8,598 nucleotides of DNA, taken from an uncultured Actinomycetes bacterium (GTDB lineage Bacteria > Actinomycetota > Acidimicrobiia > Acidimicrobiales > Ilumatobacteraceae). Shown here one piece after another: positions 1 to 6,768 of the stretch (positions are counted from its first letter, which is position 1; the number at the start of each line of letters is the position of its first letter). The stretch lies in assembly GCA_903925985.1 (NCBI GenBank), contig CAIYHK010000197.1, positions 1-8,598 on the forward strand, written 5' to 3'. The position numbers and the translations under genes are program-made. The notes under the pieces are model-generated. The model searched no databases. It was not told the DNA's origin and was given only the letters and a program-made list of their open reading frames with translations.

Positions 1-624
1 CGCATTGCCATCAAATGTGACATGCCATGACTGCAAGCCAGCCTCAGTTGCAACACCAGTTGAGGCCTCAAGCTCACCGGGCAATGATGCGATCAGATTT
101 ATATCGAGCGCATCGCCAACATCAACACCAGCGAACTCCAAAGATGCCGAGAACGGTGGGTCACCAATGATTTCCATCACCTTCGCATCTGCGAATGCAG
201 ACAGCCCTCCATTGACTTCAACAGTGCCAGCGAGGTCAAACGTGGATTTGTTTGCCTTACCAGTGCGTGTGAGCTTTAGATCCTTGAATGGCCCTTTGGG
301 TCCGTTCAACAAAGCCAAAAGTTTGTTTGCTTCGTCTGGGTTCGCAAACTCATGTGTCAATGAAACGGTCAAACCACCGTCACTGGTCTTTTTGGGGCCA
401 CTGATCACCCAGCCATCATCGAGGTCGGAGAAGCTGAGATCTTCAGCGAGATCAGGAACTTCTTTCATGATGTCTGCATCAGCAGATGCAACGATGTTGA
501 TCGAACCCGAGCCGTCAGGTTCAACACTCACTGTGATGTCGGCTTCAACTTTGCAAGCGCCAAGGAGCACCCCAAGCGCAAGAGCAACTAGCCCAAATCT
601 GAGCAGGGGAGACTTACGCGGCAC
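1..624 (-). CDS. LppM-like lipoprotein (3' end outside window)
   Basis: Predicted exported lipoprotein, 208 codons visible with no stop before the window edge. The N-terminus is a short basic stretch (residues 3-9), a hydrophobic core (about 10-22) and a lipobox L-G-A-C with the lipidated Cys at residue 24, so the mature protein should sit on the outer face of the membrane. The segment after the Cys (K-V-E-A-D-I-T-V-S-V-E-P-D-G-S-G-S) resembles the LppM domain of mycobacteria, a beta-rich secreted domain often followed by a C-terminal membrane helix; that end is not in the window. The GTG start is forced: an in-frame TAG lies two codons upstream and no other start precedes the signal peptide. 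The ribosome-binding site is weak. It begins 20 nt after the clpC stop on the same strand, so it is probably co-transcribed with clpC. The lipoprotein call is firm; the LppM assignment is from motif memory only. Confidence 0.75.
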   Translation of the reverse strand, partial: MPRKSPLLRFGLVALALGVLLGACKVEADITVSVEPDGSGSINIVASADADIMKEVPDLAEDLSFSDLDDGWVISGPKKTSDGGLTVSLTHEFANPDEANKLLALLNGPKGPFKDLKLTRTGKANKSTFDLAGTVEVNGGLSAFADAKVMEIIGDPPFSASLEFAGVDVGDALDINLIASLPGELEASTGVATEAGLQSWHVTFDGNA

Positions 625-644
625 GCTCTATTGATAGCAGAGTG

Positions 645-3197
645 TCACTCGGTTGGTGAGCCGCCGTCACCGGCAAGCTCAACAGCCGAGGGCGGGACAA
701 ATCCCTCAACCGCACGGAACGACAGGCGTTGCTTGCCTGGGGTTTCGGGGTCGTCCTCAGTGTCAATAACGATGATCTCGCCTGCGTGGAACTGCTTGTA
801 GAGGATCTTCTCTGACAACTCATCTTCCACAAGGCGCTGAATTGCGCGACGCAACGGGCGTGCACCAAGAGTGGGGTCATACCCGCGTTCGGCCAGAAGC
901 TCCTTGGCTGATTGGGTGAGTTCAATGCCAAGACCCTGGCTTTCAAGCTGGGTAGCAAGACGCTTGGTCATCAGATCCACCATCTGAACTACTTCGTTGC
1001 GTGAAAGTTCATGGAACACGATGGTCTCATCGATGCGGTTCAAGAACTCTGGACGGAAGTGATTCTTCAGTGCGTCGTTGACCTTGTCCTTCATGCGCTC
1101 ATAAGACACTGCTTCATCACCCTTAGTGAAGCCAACATTGGCCTTGCGCAGATCTTGTGTGCCGAGGTTTGAGGTCATGATCACAACTGTGTTGCGGAAG
1201 TCAACGCTGCGGCCCTGGCTGTCGGTCAGACGACCTTCTTCCAAAATCTGCAACAGAGTGTTGAACACATCAGGGTGTGCTTTTTCGATTTCGTCGAACA
1301 ACACCACACTGAACGGCTTGCGGCGCACGGCCTCAGTGAGCTGTCCACCTTCGTCGTATCCCACGTATCCAGGGGGCGAACCAACAAGTCGGCTCACCGT
1401 GTGCTTTTCCATGTACTCAGACATGTCAAGTGTGATCAATGAGCTCTCGTCACCGAATAAGAACTCGGCAAGGGTTTTCGCGAGTTCGGTCTTGCCGACA
1501 CCGGTTGGGCCAAGGAAGATGAACGAACCGCTCGGGCGCTTTGGATCTTTCAACCCTGCACGTGTGCGGCGGATGCTCTGGCTTACTGCCTTGATCGCAT
1601 TGTGCTGACCAATGATGCGCTTGTGGAGTTCAGCCTCCATGTTGAGCAACTTCTGAGTTTCCTCTTCGGTCAGTTTGTAAACCGGAATACCAGTCCAGAT
1701 TGACAGCACCTCAGCGACAGCTTCTTCGTCCACTTCGTCAAACAGGTCAATGCCCTGTGCCTTGACTTCGGCTTCCTTTGCAGCTTTTTCCTCAAGCAAT
1801 TGGCGCTCTTGGTCACGCAAACGACCGGCCTCTTCAAAGCGCTGGTCTTCCACAGCCTTCTTTTTGGCTTCTTGCACGTCGTTGATCTTGGTTTCGATTT
1901 CCTTCAGATCTGGTGGCGTTTGCATGCGCTTGATACGCAGGCGTGAGCCCGCCTCGTCAATAAGGTCAATCGCCTTGTCCGGCAAGAAACGATCCGAGAT
2001 GTAACGATCTGCAAGGTTTGCTGCAGCAACCAGTGCCTGATCAGTGATGGTGACGCGGTGATGCGCTTCGTACTTGTCGCGAATTCCCTTCAGAATTTCA
2101 ATCGTGTGCGCAAGGGTTGGCTCGTCAACCTTCACCGGTTGGAATCGACGTTCAAGTGCGGCATCTTTTTCAAGGTGCTTGCGGTACTCATCAAGCGTGG
2201 TGGCTCCGATGGTCTGGAGTTCACCGCGTGCGAGCATCGGCTTCAAGATTGAAGCAGCATCAATTGCACCTTCTGCGGCACCTGCACCTACGAGAGTGTG
2301 AATCTCATCAATGAAAAGAATGATGTCACCACGGCTCTTGATTTCTTTCAGCACTTTCTTGAGGCGCTCTTCAAAATCACCGCGGTAACGGCTACCAGCT
2401 ACAAGTGATCCAAGATCAAGTGTGTAGAGCTGCTTGTTCTTCAGAGTGTCAGGTACATCGTTGCTCACGATGCGTTGTGCAAGACCTTCAACAACTGCGG
2501 TCTTACCAACACCAGGCTCACCGATGAGTACCGGGTTGTTCTTTGTGCGACGCGAAAGAATTTGCATAACGCGTTCGAGTTCGCGCTGACGACCAATGAC
2601 AGGATCAAGCTTCTTGTCACGCGCAGCCTGTGTGAGGTTGCGACCAAATTGATCAAGAATCTGGCTGCCACCTTTTTCACCAGCTTCTTCACGAGTACCT
2701 GAACCAGTTGGAGCACCACCGCTGGAACTCGGGGCGTCACCCTTTTGCCCACCAGGGCCCTGGTAACCAGAGAGCAACTGAATGACTTGCTGGCGCACAC
2801 GGCTTAGATCTGCGCCGAGTTTCACGAGCACCTGTGCAGCGACTCCTTCGCCCTCGCGGATGAGCCCGAGCAAAATGTGCTCGGTGCCGATGTAGTTGTG
2901 GCCAAGCTGAAGAGCTTCACGCAGGCTGAGCTCGAGAACTTTCTTCGCACGCGGAGTGAAAGGAATGTGTCCCGAAGGCGATGATCCACCTTGACCGATG
3001 ATTTCTTCAACTTGAGCGCGAACAGCCTCAAGTGAAATTCCAAGTGCCTCAAGAGCTTTGGCGGCAACACCCTCACCTTCATGTATGAGGCCAAGCAGGA
3101 TGTGCTCGGTACCTATATATGAATGGTTGAGTAGCCGCGCCTCTTCTTGAGCGAGCACTACGACCCTGCGGGCCCTATCGGTAAAGCGTTCGAACAA
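645..3197 (-). CDS. clpC: ATP-dependent Clp protease ATP-binding subunit ClpC
   Basis: AAA+ unfoldase that feeds proteins to the ClpP peptidase; cytoplasmic, 850 aa, the normal ClpC size. Two Clp_N repeats (about 2-71 and 77-145) each carry the [11 protein letters not shown] block. A Gly/Ser-rich linker (about 143-175) follows, then D1 with Walker A GEPGVGKT (226-233) and Walker B ILFIDE (293-298), a UVR/middle coiled-coil region (about 430-480), and D2 with Walker A GPTGVGKT (563-570) and Walker B VVLFDE (631-636). A VGF tripeptide (688-690) matches the ClpP-docking loop. Start choice: family members begin [11 protein letters not shown], and here that position is TTG followed by [10 protein letters not shown], with AAAGG (3207-3211) 9 nt upstream. 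The longer ATG reading from 3371 would add 58 unrelated residues and overlap the divergent gene, so it is rejected. It is followed by a lipoprotein gene. Very close to mycobacterial ClpC1 throughout. Confidence 0.97.
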   Translation of the reverse strand: MFERFTDRARRVVVLAQEEARLLNHSYIGTEHILLGLIHEGEGVAAKALEALGISLEAVRAQVEEIIGQGGSSPSGHIPFTPRAKKVLELSLREALQLGHNYIGTEHILLGLIREGEGVAAQVLVKLGADLSRVRQQVIQLLSGYQGPGGQKGDAPSSSGGAPTGSGTREEAGEKGGSQILDQFGRNLTQAARDKKLDPVIGRQRELERVMQILSRRTKNNPVLIGEPGVGKTAVVEGLAQRIVSNDVPDTLKNKQLYTLDLGSLVAGSRYRGDFEERLKKVLKEIKSRGDIILFIDEIHTLVGAGAAEGAIDAASILKPMLARGELQTIGATTLDEYRKHLEKDAALERRFQPVKVDEPTLAHTIEILKGIRDKYEAHHRVTITDQALVAAANLADRYISDRFLPDKAIDLIDEAGSRLRIKRMQTPPDLKEIETKINDVQEAKKKAVEDQRFEEAGRLRDQERQLLEEKAAKEAEVKAQGIDLFDEVDEEAVAEVLSIWTGIPVYKLTEEETQKLLNMEAELHKRIIGQHNAIKAVSQSIRRTRAGLKDPKRPSGSFIFLGPTGVGKTELAKTLAEFLFGDESSLITLDMSEYMEKHTVSRLVGSPPGYVGYDEGGQLTEAVRRKPFSVVLFDEIEKAHPDVFNTLLQILEEGRLTDSQGRSVDFRNTVVIMTSNLGTQDLRKANVGFTKGDEAVSYERMKDKVNDALKNHFRPEFLNRIDETIVFHELSRNEVVQMVDLMTKRLATQLESQGLGIELTQSAKELLAERGYDPTLGARPLRRAIQRLVEDELSEKILYKQFHAGEIIVIDTEDDPETPGKQRLSFRAVEGFVPPSAVELAGDGGSPTE

Positions 3198-3206
3198 TGG
3201 AACCGA

Positions 3207-3240
3207 CCTTTGGAGCGGTGAATACTTGGTTATGAGTGTA
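3207..3240 (-). promoter_or_regulatory. Possible clpC promoter -10 and ribosome-binding site
   Basis: On the minus strand TACACT (3240-3235) fits the actinobacterial TANNNT -10 pattern and would start a leader of about 30 nt. That leader contains AAAGG (3211-3207), 9 nt before the TTG start of clpC. No convincing -35 was found; the best 18-nt-spaced hexamer is GCAACA. The ribosome-binding site is well supported and decides the TTG start. The promoter itself is tentative. Confidence 0.45.
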
Positions 3241-3262
3241 TAGGTGAGGTGAGCAGATGTTG

Positions 3263-3278
3263 CGCCCGGTTCTGGGCG
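3263..3278. repeat. Inverted repeat CGCCC-N6-GGGCG between divergent clpC and prenyl synthase genes
   Basis: CGCCC (3263-3267) and GGGCG (3274-3278) are perfect inverted arms around six bases. With flanks it reads TTGCGCCC...GGGCGAA. It lies in the 120-bp divergent region, upstream of the possible clpC -10. Actinobacterial clp genes are often controlled by ClgR, but a full match to a ClgR operator cannot be claimed here. It could be a regulator site or chance. Confidence 0.3.
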
Positions 3279-3305
3279 AATGGGTGCGGTTTGGAAATCC
3301 TCGCC

Positions 3306-3318
3306 TAGCCTTATTTTG
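3306..3318 (+). promoter_or_regulatory. Predicted leaderless promoter of the prenyl synthase gene
   Basis: TAGCCT (3306-3311) matches the TANNNT -10 pattern and is followed by six bases (TATTTT) and then the GTG start at 3318. Transcription would begin at or next to the start codon. There is no purine-rich ribosome-binding site in front of GTG, which fits a leaderless mRNA. No good -35 was seen at 16-18 nt spacing. The marR gene in this window has the same box in the same place. Confidence 0.5.
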
Positions 3319-4301
3319 TGAGCGCAAACTCCCCGCTTCTTACCCTCCCAGCCATGCAGGACGATCGCCAACGGGTGGAATCTGCGTTACTCGAAGCCGT
3401 GCGCACGCCGGATGCTTACCTGACGGAAATCGCAAGCCACCTCATCACCGCCGGTGGAAAAAGACTGCGCCCAGTCATGTCCATTGCAGCGGCCCAAGTC
3501 GGTGGTTCGGCACGGGTGTCAGAGCAAGTGGTGCAGGGTGGAATTTCTTGCGAACTCGTGCACCTTGGGTCTTTGTATCACGACGACGTGATGGACGAGT
3601 CAACTCTGCGGCGCGGAGTCGAAACTGTAAATGCAAAGTGGGGAAATCTACAAGCGATCCTTGCGGGTGATTTTCTTCTTGCGCGTGCATCCGAGATCGC
3701 AGCATCACTAGGTACCGAAGTTGCGGGCCTGCTTGCTCGCACAATTGGACGGCTTTGTGAAGGCCAGATCGAAGAACTCCAGCACACTTATGACACCAAC
3801 CGCACCGTTGAGTCGTATCTTGCATCAATCGACGGCAAGACCGCGTCACTGTTTTCTGCAGCAGCACGTATTGGTGGGATTGTGGCCGGGCACGATCGTG
3901 ATGTCATCGAAGCACTCACTTCTTATGGGACCTCGTACGGAATCGTGTTCCAGATTGTTGACGACATTCTTGACATAGTTTCTACCGACGATGAGCTTGG
4001 CAAGCCAGCAGGACACGACATGGAAGAGGGTGTTTACACACTGCCTGTGTTGCTAACCATGCAGGCTGGGGGTGCCGCTGCCGAGAAACTGCGCACCACT
4101 CTTGGCGAGCCACTCAGCGCGCAAACCCGTACTGAGTTACTGCAGCTTGTGCGCAGCGGTGACGGCGTAGAGCGAGCGGTCAATGTTGCTAAAGAATATG
4201 TAGCGATGGCAGAGGCCACGTGCGCTTTGATGCCTGCAAGCAGTGCCACCACAGCGTTGCGCGATGCAGCAGGCGCACTGCTTACAACGATCAGTAATTA
4301 A
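3318..4301 (+). CDS. Long-chain polyprenyl diphosphate synthase (trans type)
   Basis: Isoprenyl chain elongase that adds isopentenyl diphosphate to allylic primers, probably giving the side chain of menaquinone; cytoplasmic, 327 aa. Family signatures in order: GGKRLRP (46-52); first Asp-rich motif HDDVMD with Asp89, Asp90 and Asp93; RRG (98-100); GK-T around residues 173-175; FQIVDD (211-216) with second Asp-rich motif Asp215, Asp216 and Asp219. The residues just before the first motif (Gly84, Ser85) are small, which in this family usually permits long products such as C30-C50; exact length is inference. Start: GTG at 3318 gives an N-terminus resembling relatives, with a promoter-like TAGCCT six bases before it. 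ATG at 3354 is the alternative and would leave the core intact. The gene stands alone on the plus strand, divergent from clpC and convergent with the sigR operon, with no gap before the opposing stop codon. Which named paralogue it is cannot be decided from this window. Confidence 0.92.
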   Translation: MSANSPLLTLPAMQDDRQRVESALLEAVRTPDAYLTEIASHLITAGGKRLRPVMSIAAAQVGGSARVSEQVVQGGISCELVHLGSLYHDDVMDESTLRRGVETVNAKWGNLQAILAGDFLLARASEIAASLGTEVAGLLARTIGRLCEGQIEELQHTYDTNRTVESYLASIDGKTASLFSAAARIGGIVAGHDRDVIEALTSYGTSYGIVFQIVDDILDIVSTDDELGKPAGHDMEEGVYTLPVLLTMQAGGAAAEKLRTTLGEPLSAQTRTELLQLVRSGDGVERAVNVAKEYVAMAEATCALMPASSATTALRDAAGALLTTISN

Positions 4302-4307
4302 TTACTG
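4292..4307. repeat. Perfect 16-bp palindrome spanning two convergent stop codons
   Basis: CAGTAATTAATTACTG is fully self-complementary. It contains the TAA of the prenyl synthase gene (4299-4301) and, on the other strand, the TAA of the phosphatase-like gene (4304-4302), which abut with no gap. It is AT-rich in the centre and has no U-tract, so it is not a typical intrinsic terminator. It could be a weak bidirectional termination hairpin, a protein-binding site, or a by-product of the two stops facing each other. Confidence 0.6.
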
Positions 4308-4814
4308 CGGCAAATTGTTTGCGCTGAGAATTACTTCGCGTGCCCACGGATCGAGTTGGTGTTTAGCGATCTTTTCTGTGATCTGAACACATTCCTGACC
4401 ATCTTTGATCAGACCGCTCCAGCGGATGTAGCCACCCATCACACCCATAAGGCGATCGCTGACTTCTTCAGCGTGCACGATGATCTTCACATCCTTAGCG
4501 AGAAGGTCCCGCAGTTCACGGTAAAACGAGGTCAGCCAATCATCGAGATTTTCGAGACCAATTAGCGGGCGGTGCCTATATGTAAGGTTCAACTCTTCAT
4601 AAGCATGGAGATTGTGCGGGGCCGCATTGATTGAGAAAAGGCAGCCAAAGCCACTTTCGCGAATCCAGATGATCTCTTCCTGGCGCCGTACCCGACGGTG
4701 GGAATCTCCGTAGCCGCCTGGCCGTTCACATACGGCAATCTTGTCTTTGATGATCCAAGTGAAGTTTCGGGGGGTGATCCCGAGAGCCCATTTGCCACGC
4801 AGTTTCGGGGGCAT
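4302..4814 (-). CDS. Dual-specificity-phosphatase-like protein lacking the catalytic cysteine
   Basis: Conserved-looking actinobacterial protein, 170 aa, no signal peptide or membrane segment; function unknown. The N-terminal part has R-N-F-T-W (16-20), an E-R-P-G-G motif (30-34) and H-R-R-V-R-R-Q-E-E (39-47), then a beta-strand/loop pattern (58-68) and an acidic stretch (E88, D91, D92). Residues 111-121 read I-I-V-H-A-E-E-V-S-D-R, followed by a helix-like L-M-G-V-M-G-G-Y (122-129). This copies the tyrosine/dual-specificity phosphatase P-loop: His114, then X5 and Arg121 in the right spacing, but Ala115 replaces the nucleophilic Cys. It should therefore be inactive by the usual mechanism, perhaps binding phospho-ligands. 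ATG at 4814 overlaps a TAA (TAATG) and has AAAGG 9 nt upstream. It is the last gene of the marR-sigR-rsrA-tilS run, 48 nt after tilS. The fold call comes from motif reading only; it could also be an unrelated domain with a chance HxxxxxxR. Confidence 0.85.
   Translation of the reverse strand: MPPKLRGKWALGITPRNFTWIIKDKIAVCERPGGYGDSHRRVRRQEEIIWIRESGFGCLFSINAAPHNLHAYEELNLTYRHRPLIGLENLDDWLTSFYRELRDLLAKDVKIIVHAEEVSDRLMGVMGGYIRWSGLIKDGQECVQITEKIAKHQLDPWAREVILSANNLPQ
4700..4726 (+). promoter_or_regulatory. Consensus-like SigR promoter antisense to the phosphatase-like gene
   Basis: GGGAAT (4700-4705), 18 bases, then GTT (4724-4726) matches the known SigR/SigH promoter consensus GGGAAT-N18-GTT exactly. 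It is on the plus strand, inside and antisense to the start of the phosphatase-like gene, and points toward tilS on the opposite strand. No plus-strand gene follows, so the product would be an antisense RNA. It may be chance, because the bases are also constrained by coding on the other strand. Confidence 0.25.
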
Positions 4815-4862
4815 TACTTACCGCCTTTGGGGCTAACCGATTTCATCGCAGTCTTACGATAC

Positions 4863-5774
4863 TCAATCGTCGTGGTTCGTGCTTTCGGTTCGGGAAATTT
4901 TGAGAACTTGTTGATGACGGCTGAGATGTCGTCCACCGCCGAGGTCTGTACCCAAGATCTCGCCTCGGGCAACGGCCATTGCGCGGTCGATTGTGGCACT
5001 GTCCGGAGGGTAGGGGTCTGCCATCCACGCCCGAAGGGCACGCTTTGCCAACGCCGGATCAGCTTGCGTTAGAGCACGTGCATCCGTCGGGTCAATCTGA
5101 AGTGCGAGTGATTGAAGCAAGGCGTCGTCAGCACGCAAGATCTCGGCTTGTCGTGCGAGCACGGGGACAATGTCGCGGCGACTTACCTCATTTAATAGAG
5201 GAATCACTTCAGCCCTGATGCGATTGCGCTGATATTTCGGATCTGCATTGGTCTCATCGTTCACGTAGGCGACGCCAAGTTCTCCGCAAATTGCCTCAGT
5301 TTCGAAGCGTCGTAGTTCAAGCAGTGGGCGATTGGTGCCACTATTCATTGCCGCTAGGCCCGCAGTTCCTGATCCACGTAAGAGGTTGATGATCACTGTT
5401 TCAGCTTGGTCATCTTGGGTGTGACCGGTCATCACAATTGATGGCAGCACCGAGTACCGCGCTTCACGGGCTCGAGCTTCAAGATTCGTACCGGAGCCAA
5501 CTTCAATCCGCACAGTGGTGACTTTGATCCCTAGTTGCGACGCGACTGAGTTGATTACTTCGACATCTTGATGTGATTGGGGACGCAATCCATGGTCCAC
5601 ATGAACAACTTCGGAAAGGCATCCGTGCTTGTGCGCCAACAGCATGAGCGCCATTGAGTCAGCACCACCAGACACTGCAGCAGGAGTTGGTTCGCTGGGA
5701 AAGTTACAACGCGCAATTAACTGCGACGCTTGCTGACTGTTGGACAGAGAGTGGGCGAGATCACCCACTGGCAT
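4863..5774 (-). CDS. tilS: tRNA(Ile)-lysidine synthetase TilS
   Basis: Converts the wobble cytidine of the CAU-anticodon tRNA(Ile) to lysidine using ATP and lysine, so that AUA codons are read as Ile; normally essential, cytoplasmic. The 303-aa protein has the PP-loop SGGADS (35-40), HVDHGLR (58-64), A-R-E-A-R-Y (102-107), GHTQDDQAET (117-126), RGSGTAGL (133-140) and RNRIR (183-187), in the order expected of the TilS catalytic core. After a helical segment (about 195-265) it ends at HDD, so it is a short actinobacterial type with little C-terminal domain. The ATG directly follows the TAG of the upstream 47-aa gene, with GGAAG only 3 nt before it, so translation is probably coupled. In many actinobacteria tilS precedes hpt and ftsH; here it follows a sigma/anti-sigma pair and precedes a phosphatase-like gene instead. 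Confidence 0.94.
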   Translation of the reverse strand: MPVGDLAHSLSNSQQASQLIARCNFPSEPTPAAVSGGADSMALMLLAHKHGCLSEVVHVDHGLRPQSHQDVEVINSVASQLGIKVTTVRIEVGSGTNLEARAREARYSVLPSIVMTGHTQDDQAETVIINLLRGSGTAGLAAMNSGTNRPLLELRRFETEAICGELGVAYVNDETNADPKYQRNRIRAEVIPLLNEVSRRDIVPVLARQAEILRADDALLQSLALQIDPTDARALTQADPALAKRALRAWMADPYPPDSATIDRAMAVARGEILGTDLGGGRHLSRHQQVLKISRTESTNHDD

Positions 5775-5918
5775 CTACTTCCGACGCTGGCGACGGTTGG
5801 GGTATTTCATCGCGGTCACCTTTGAGAGGTAACCCGCTCCAACGCTGAGAACTGCTCCAAGTGCTGCGAACAGGAGAACTACGCCGATCCACCAGTGCCA
5901 GATGTTTGCTGCGATCAT
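5775..5918 (-). CDS. Small single-pass membrane protein, 47 aa
   Basis: Unrecognised small protein. It begins M-I-A-A-N-I-W-H-W-W, continues with one hydrophobic segment (about residues 10-31, rich in Val, Leu, Ala and Gly), and ends in a strongly basic tail (K38, R42, R43, R45, R46, K47). By the positive-inside rule the tail should be cytoplasmic and the Trp-rich N-terminus outside. The reading frame is supported by context: its ATG overlaps the anti-sigma stop as ATGA, and its TAG directly abuts the tilS ATG, so it fills the gap exactly. Both junctions suggest translational coupling. No catalytic motif or cysteine is present. It might be a membrane partner of the SigR circuit or an unrelated small protein; the sequence does not decide. 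Confidence 0.75.
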   Translation of the reverse strand: MIAANIWHWWIGVVLLFAALGAVLSVGAGYLSKVTAMKYPNRRQRRK

Positions 5919-6181
5919 GATTCCGAGGTTAGTTCCGAACCATCATCTTCGGCTAATACATCACCGAAGCATTCAAAAATTTTGATCTTTAGTGATTCGG
6001 GAATTGTGTCATCCCGAACGGATTGTGCGACCACGCTCTTCAGTTCGGCGTAAAAGTCAAAAGCCTGAAGGCAGTCGGTGCATTCACTGAGATGGCTTTC
6101 AATATCTGCACGGGCAGCCTCAGAGAGCTGGTCGTCAAAAAAGCGCCAGATCTCCAGAAGGGTCTCGTTGCAATCAGCCAT
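5915..6181 (-). CDS. rsrA: Zinc-binding anti-sigma factor, RsrA/mycothiol-system type
   Basis: Predicted cytoplasmic redox-sensing anti-sigma factor, 88 aa, that would hold SigR inactive until its thiols are oxidised. The diagnostic HxxxCxxC motif is His30-Cys34-Cys37, and Cys4 near the N-terminus matches the additional upstream Cys of RsrA-type proteins; Cys71 is a further cysteine. The layout (short acidic N-terminus, F-F-D-D-Q-L near 14-19, HxxxCxxC, then a helical tail with P-E-S-L-K) is typical of the mycothiol-system family. The start is firm: GGAG lies 8 nt before the ATG, and the ATG overlaps the sigR stop by one base (TGATG). The stop overlaps the next gene as ATGA. In known systems oxidation forms a disulfide, zinc is lost and the sigma factor is released; that behaviour is inferred here from family membership. 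Confidence 0.88.
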   Translation of the reverse strand: MADCNETLLEIWRFFDDQLSEAARADIESHLSECTDCLQAFDFYAELKSVVAQSVRDDTIPESLKIKIFECFGDVLAEDDGSELTSES

Positions 6182-6768
6182 CAGGTTGTCTCCAAATTGA
6201 CCGAGGACTCACGGACGATCCCGCGAGCCTTCGCATGGTCATACAACGCCAATTGGAGCCGAGTTCTTCCCCGATGGAGCCTGGACATGACCGTTCCAAT
6301 CTTTATATCCAGCATTTCGGCGATTTCCTTGTAGGAAAAGCCCTGAACATCGGCCAAAAGGACCGGAACTCGGTACTCCTCGGGCAACTCGTCGAGGGCA
6401 TGGCGAACAGCGTCCTCGGGGAACAGGGCCATCATCTCGCTTTCGGCGCTCTCGGCAACTGCATCGGTATCAAACCAACGAAGGCGCCGATACAGGAACA
6501 GATCCTCAATCTCGCCGTAATCCTCTTCCTTAACTTGGCGCTGTTTCTTGCGATACATATTTATATAGGTATTGGTCATGATTCGGAACAGCCACGCACG
6601 TAGGTTCGTTCCTTCTTCGAAACTTGCGAATGCTCGGTATGCGCGAAGGTAGGTCTCCTGCACGAGGTCCTCGGCATCTTGTGCGTTGTGGGTCATGCGT
6701 AATGCAGTTGAGTACAACTGCGGTGCGTATTGCATCGCTTCGCGTGCAAAAGCGTTTTGTTCAGCCAT
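6181..6768 (-). CDS. sigR: ECF sigma factor SigR/SigH-like
   Basis: RNA polymerase sigma factor of the extracytoplasmic-function group, 195 aa, predicted to drive the disulfide/thiol-stress regulon. Region 2 spans about 12-77, with D-A-E-D-L-V-Q-E-T (31-39) for core binding and the [11 protein letters not shown] block (57-67) for -10 recognition. An acidic linker (81-120) follows, then region 4 (about 122-172) with L-P-E-E-Y-R (128-133), G-F-S-Y-K-E-I-A (143-150) and V-M-S-R-L-H-R-G (160-167). The downstream HxxxCxxC anti-sigma factor confirms the SigR class. ATG at 6768 is chosen: it overlaps the marR stop by eight bases (ATGGCTGA), and a longer reading from 6828 would lie fully inside marR. 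A later Met (codon 12) is possible. No SigR-type promoter was found directly upstream, so expression probably depends on the marR promoter. Confidence 0.92.
   Translation of the reverse strand: MAEQNAFAREAMQYAPQLYSTALRMTHNAQDAEDLVQETYLRAYRAFASFEEGTNLRAWLFRIMTNTYINMYRKKQRQVKEEDYGEIEDLFLYRRLRWFDTDAVAESAESEMMALFPEDAVRHALDELPEEYRVPVLLADVQGFSYKEIAEMLDIKIGTVMSRLHRGRTRLQLALYDHAKARGIVRESSVNLETT

Noticed and set aside
5..634. Plus-strand open frame of 209 aa over the lipoprotein gene
   Set aside because: The minus strand encodes a clear signal peptide and lipobox across the same bases; the plus frame is Ser/Pro/Thr-rich with no recognisable domain.
3198..3371. 58-residue N-terminal extension of ClpC
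   Set aside because: It is unlike any ClpC, overlaps the divergent gene and covers the intergenic promoter region; TTG at 3197 with a ribosome-binding site fits the family start.
4814..5041. 75-aa minus-strand frame overlapping the tilS 3' end, ending at the phosphatase-like start (TAATG)
   Set aside because: TilS reads through this stretch in its own frame with family-like sequence; the alternative frame has no known motif. Its last ten codons could at most be a leader peptide, for which there is no further evidence.
5920..5940. GGAAT on the minus strand near the rsrA/membrane peptide junction as a SigR promoter
   Set aside because: The bases 18 nt downstream are CTG, not GTT, so the second half of the consensus is missing.
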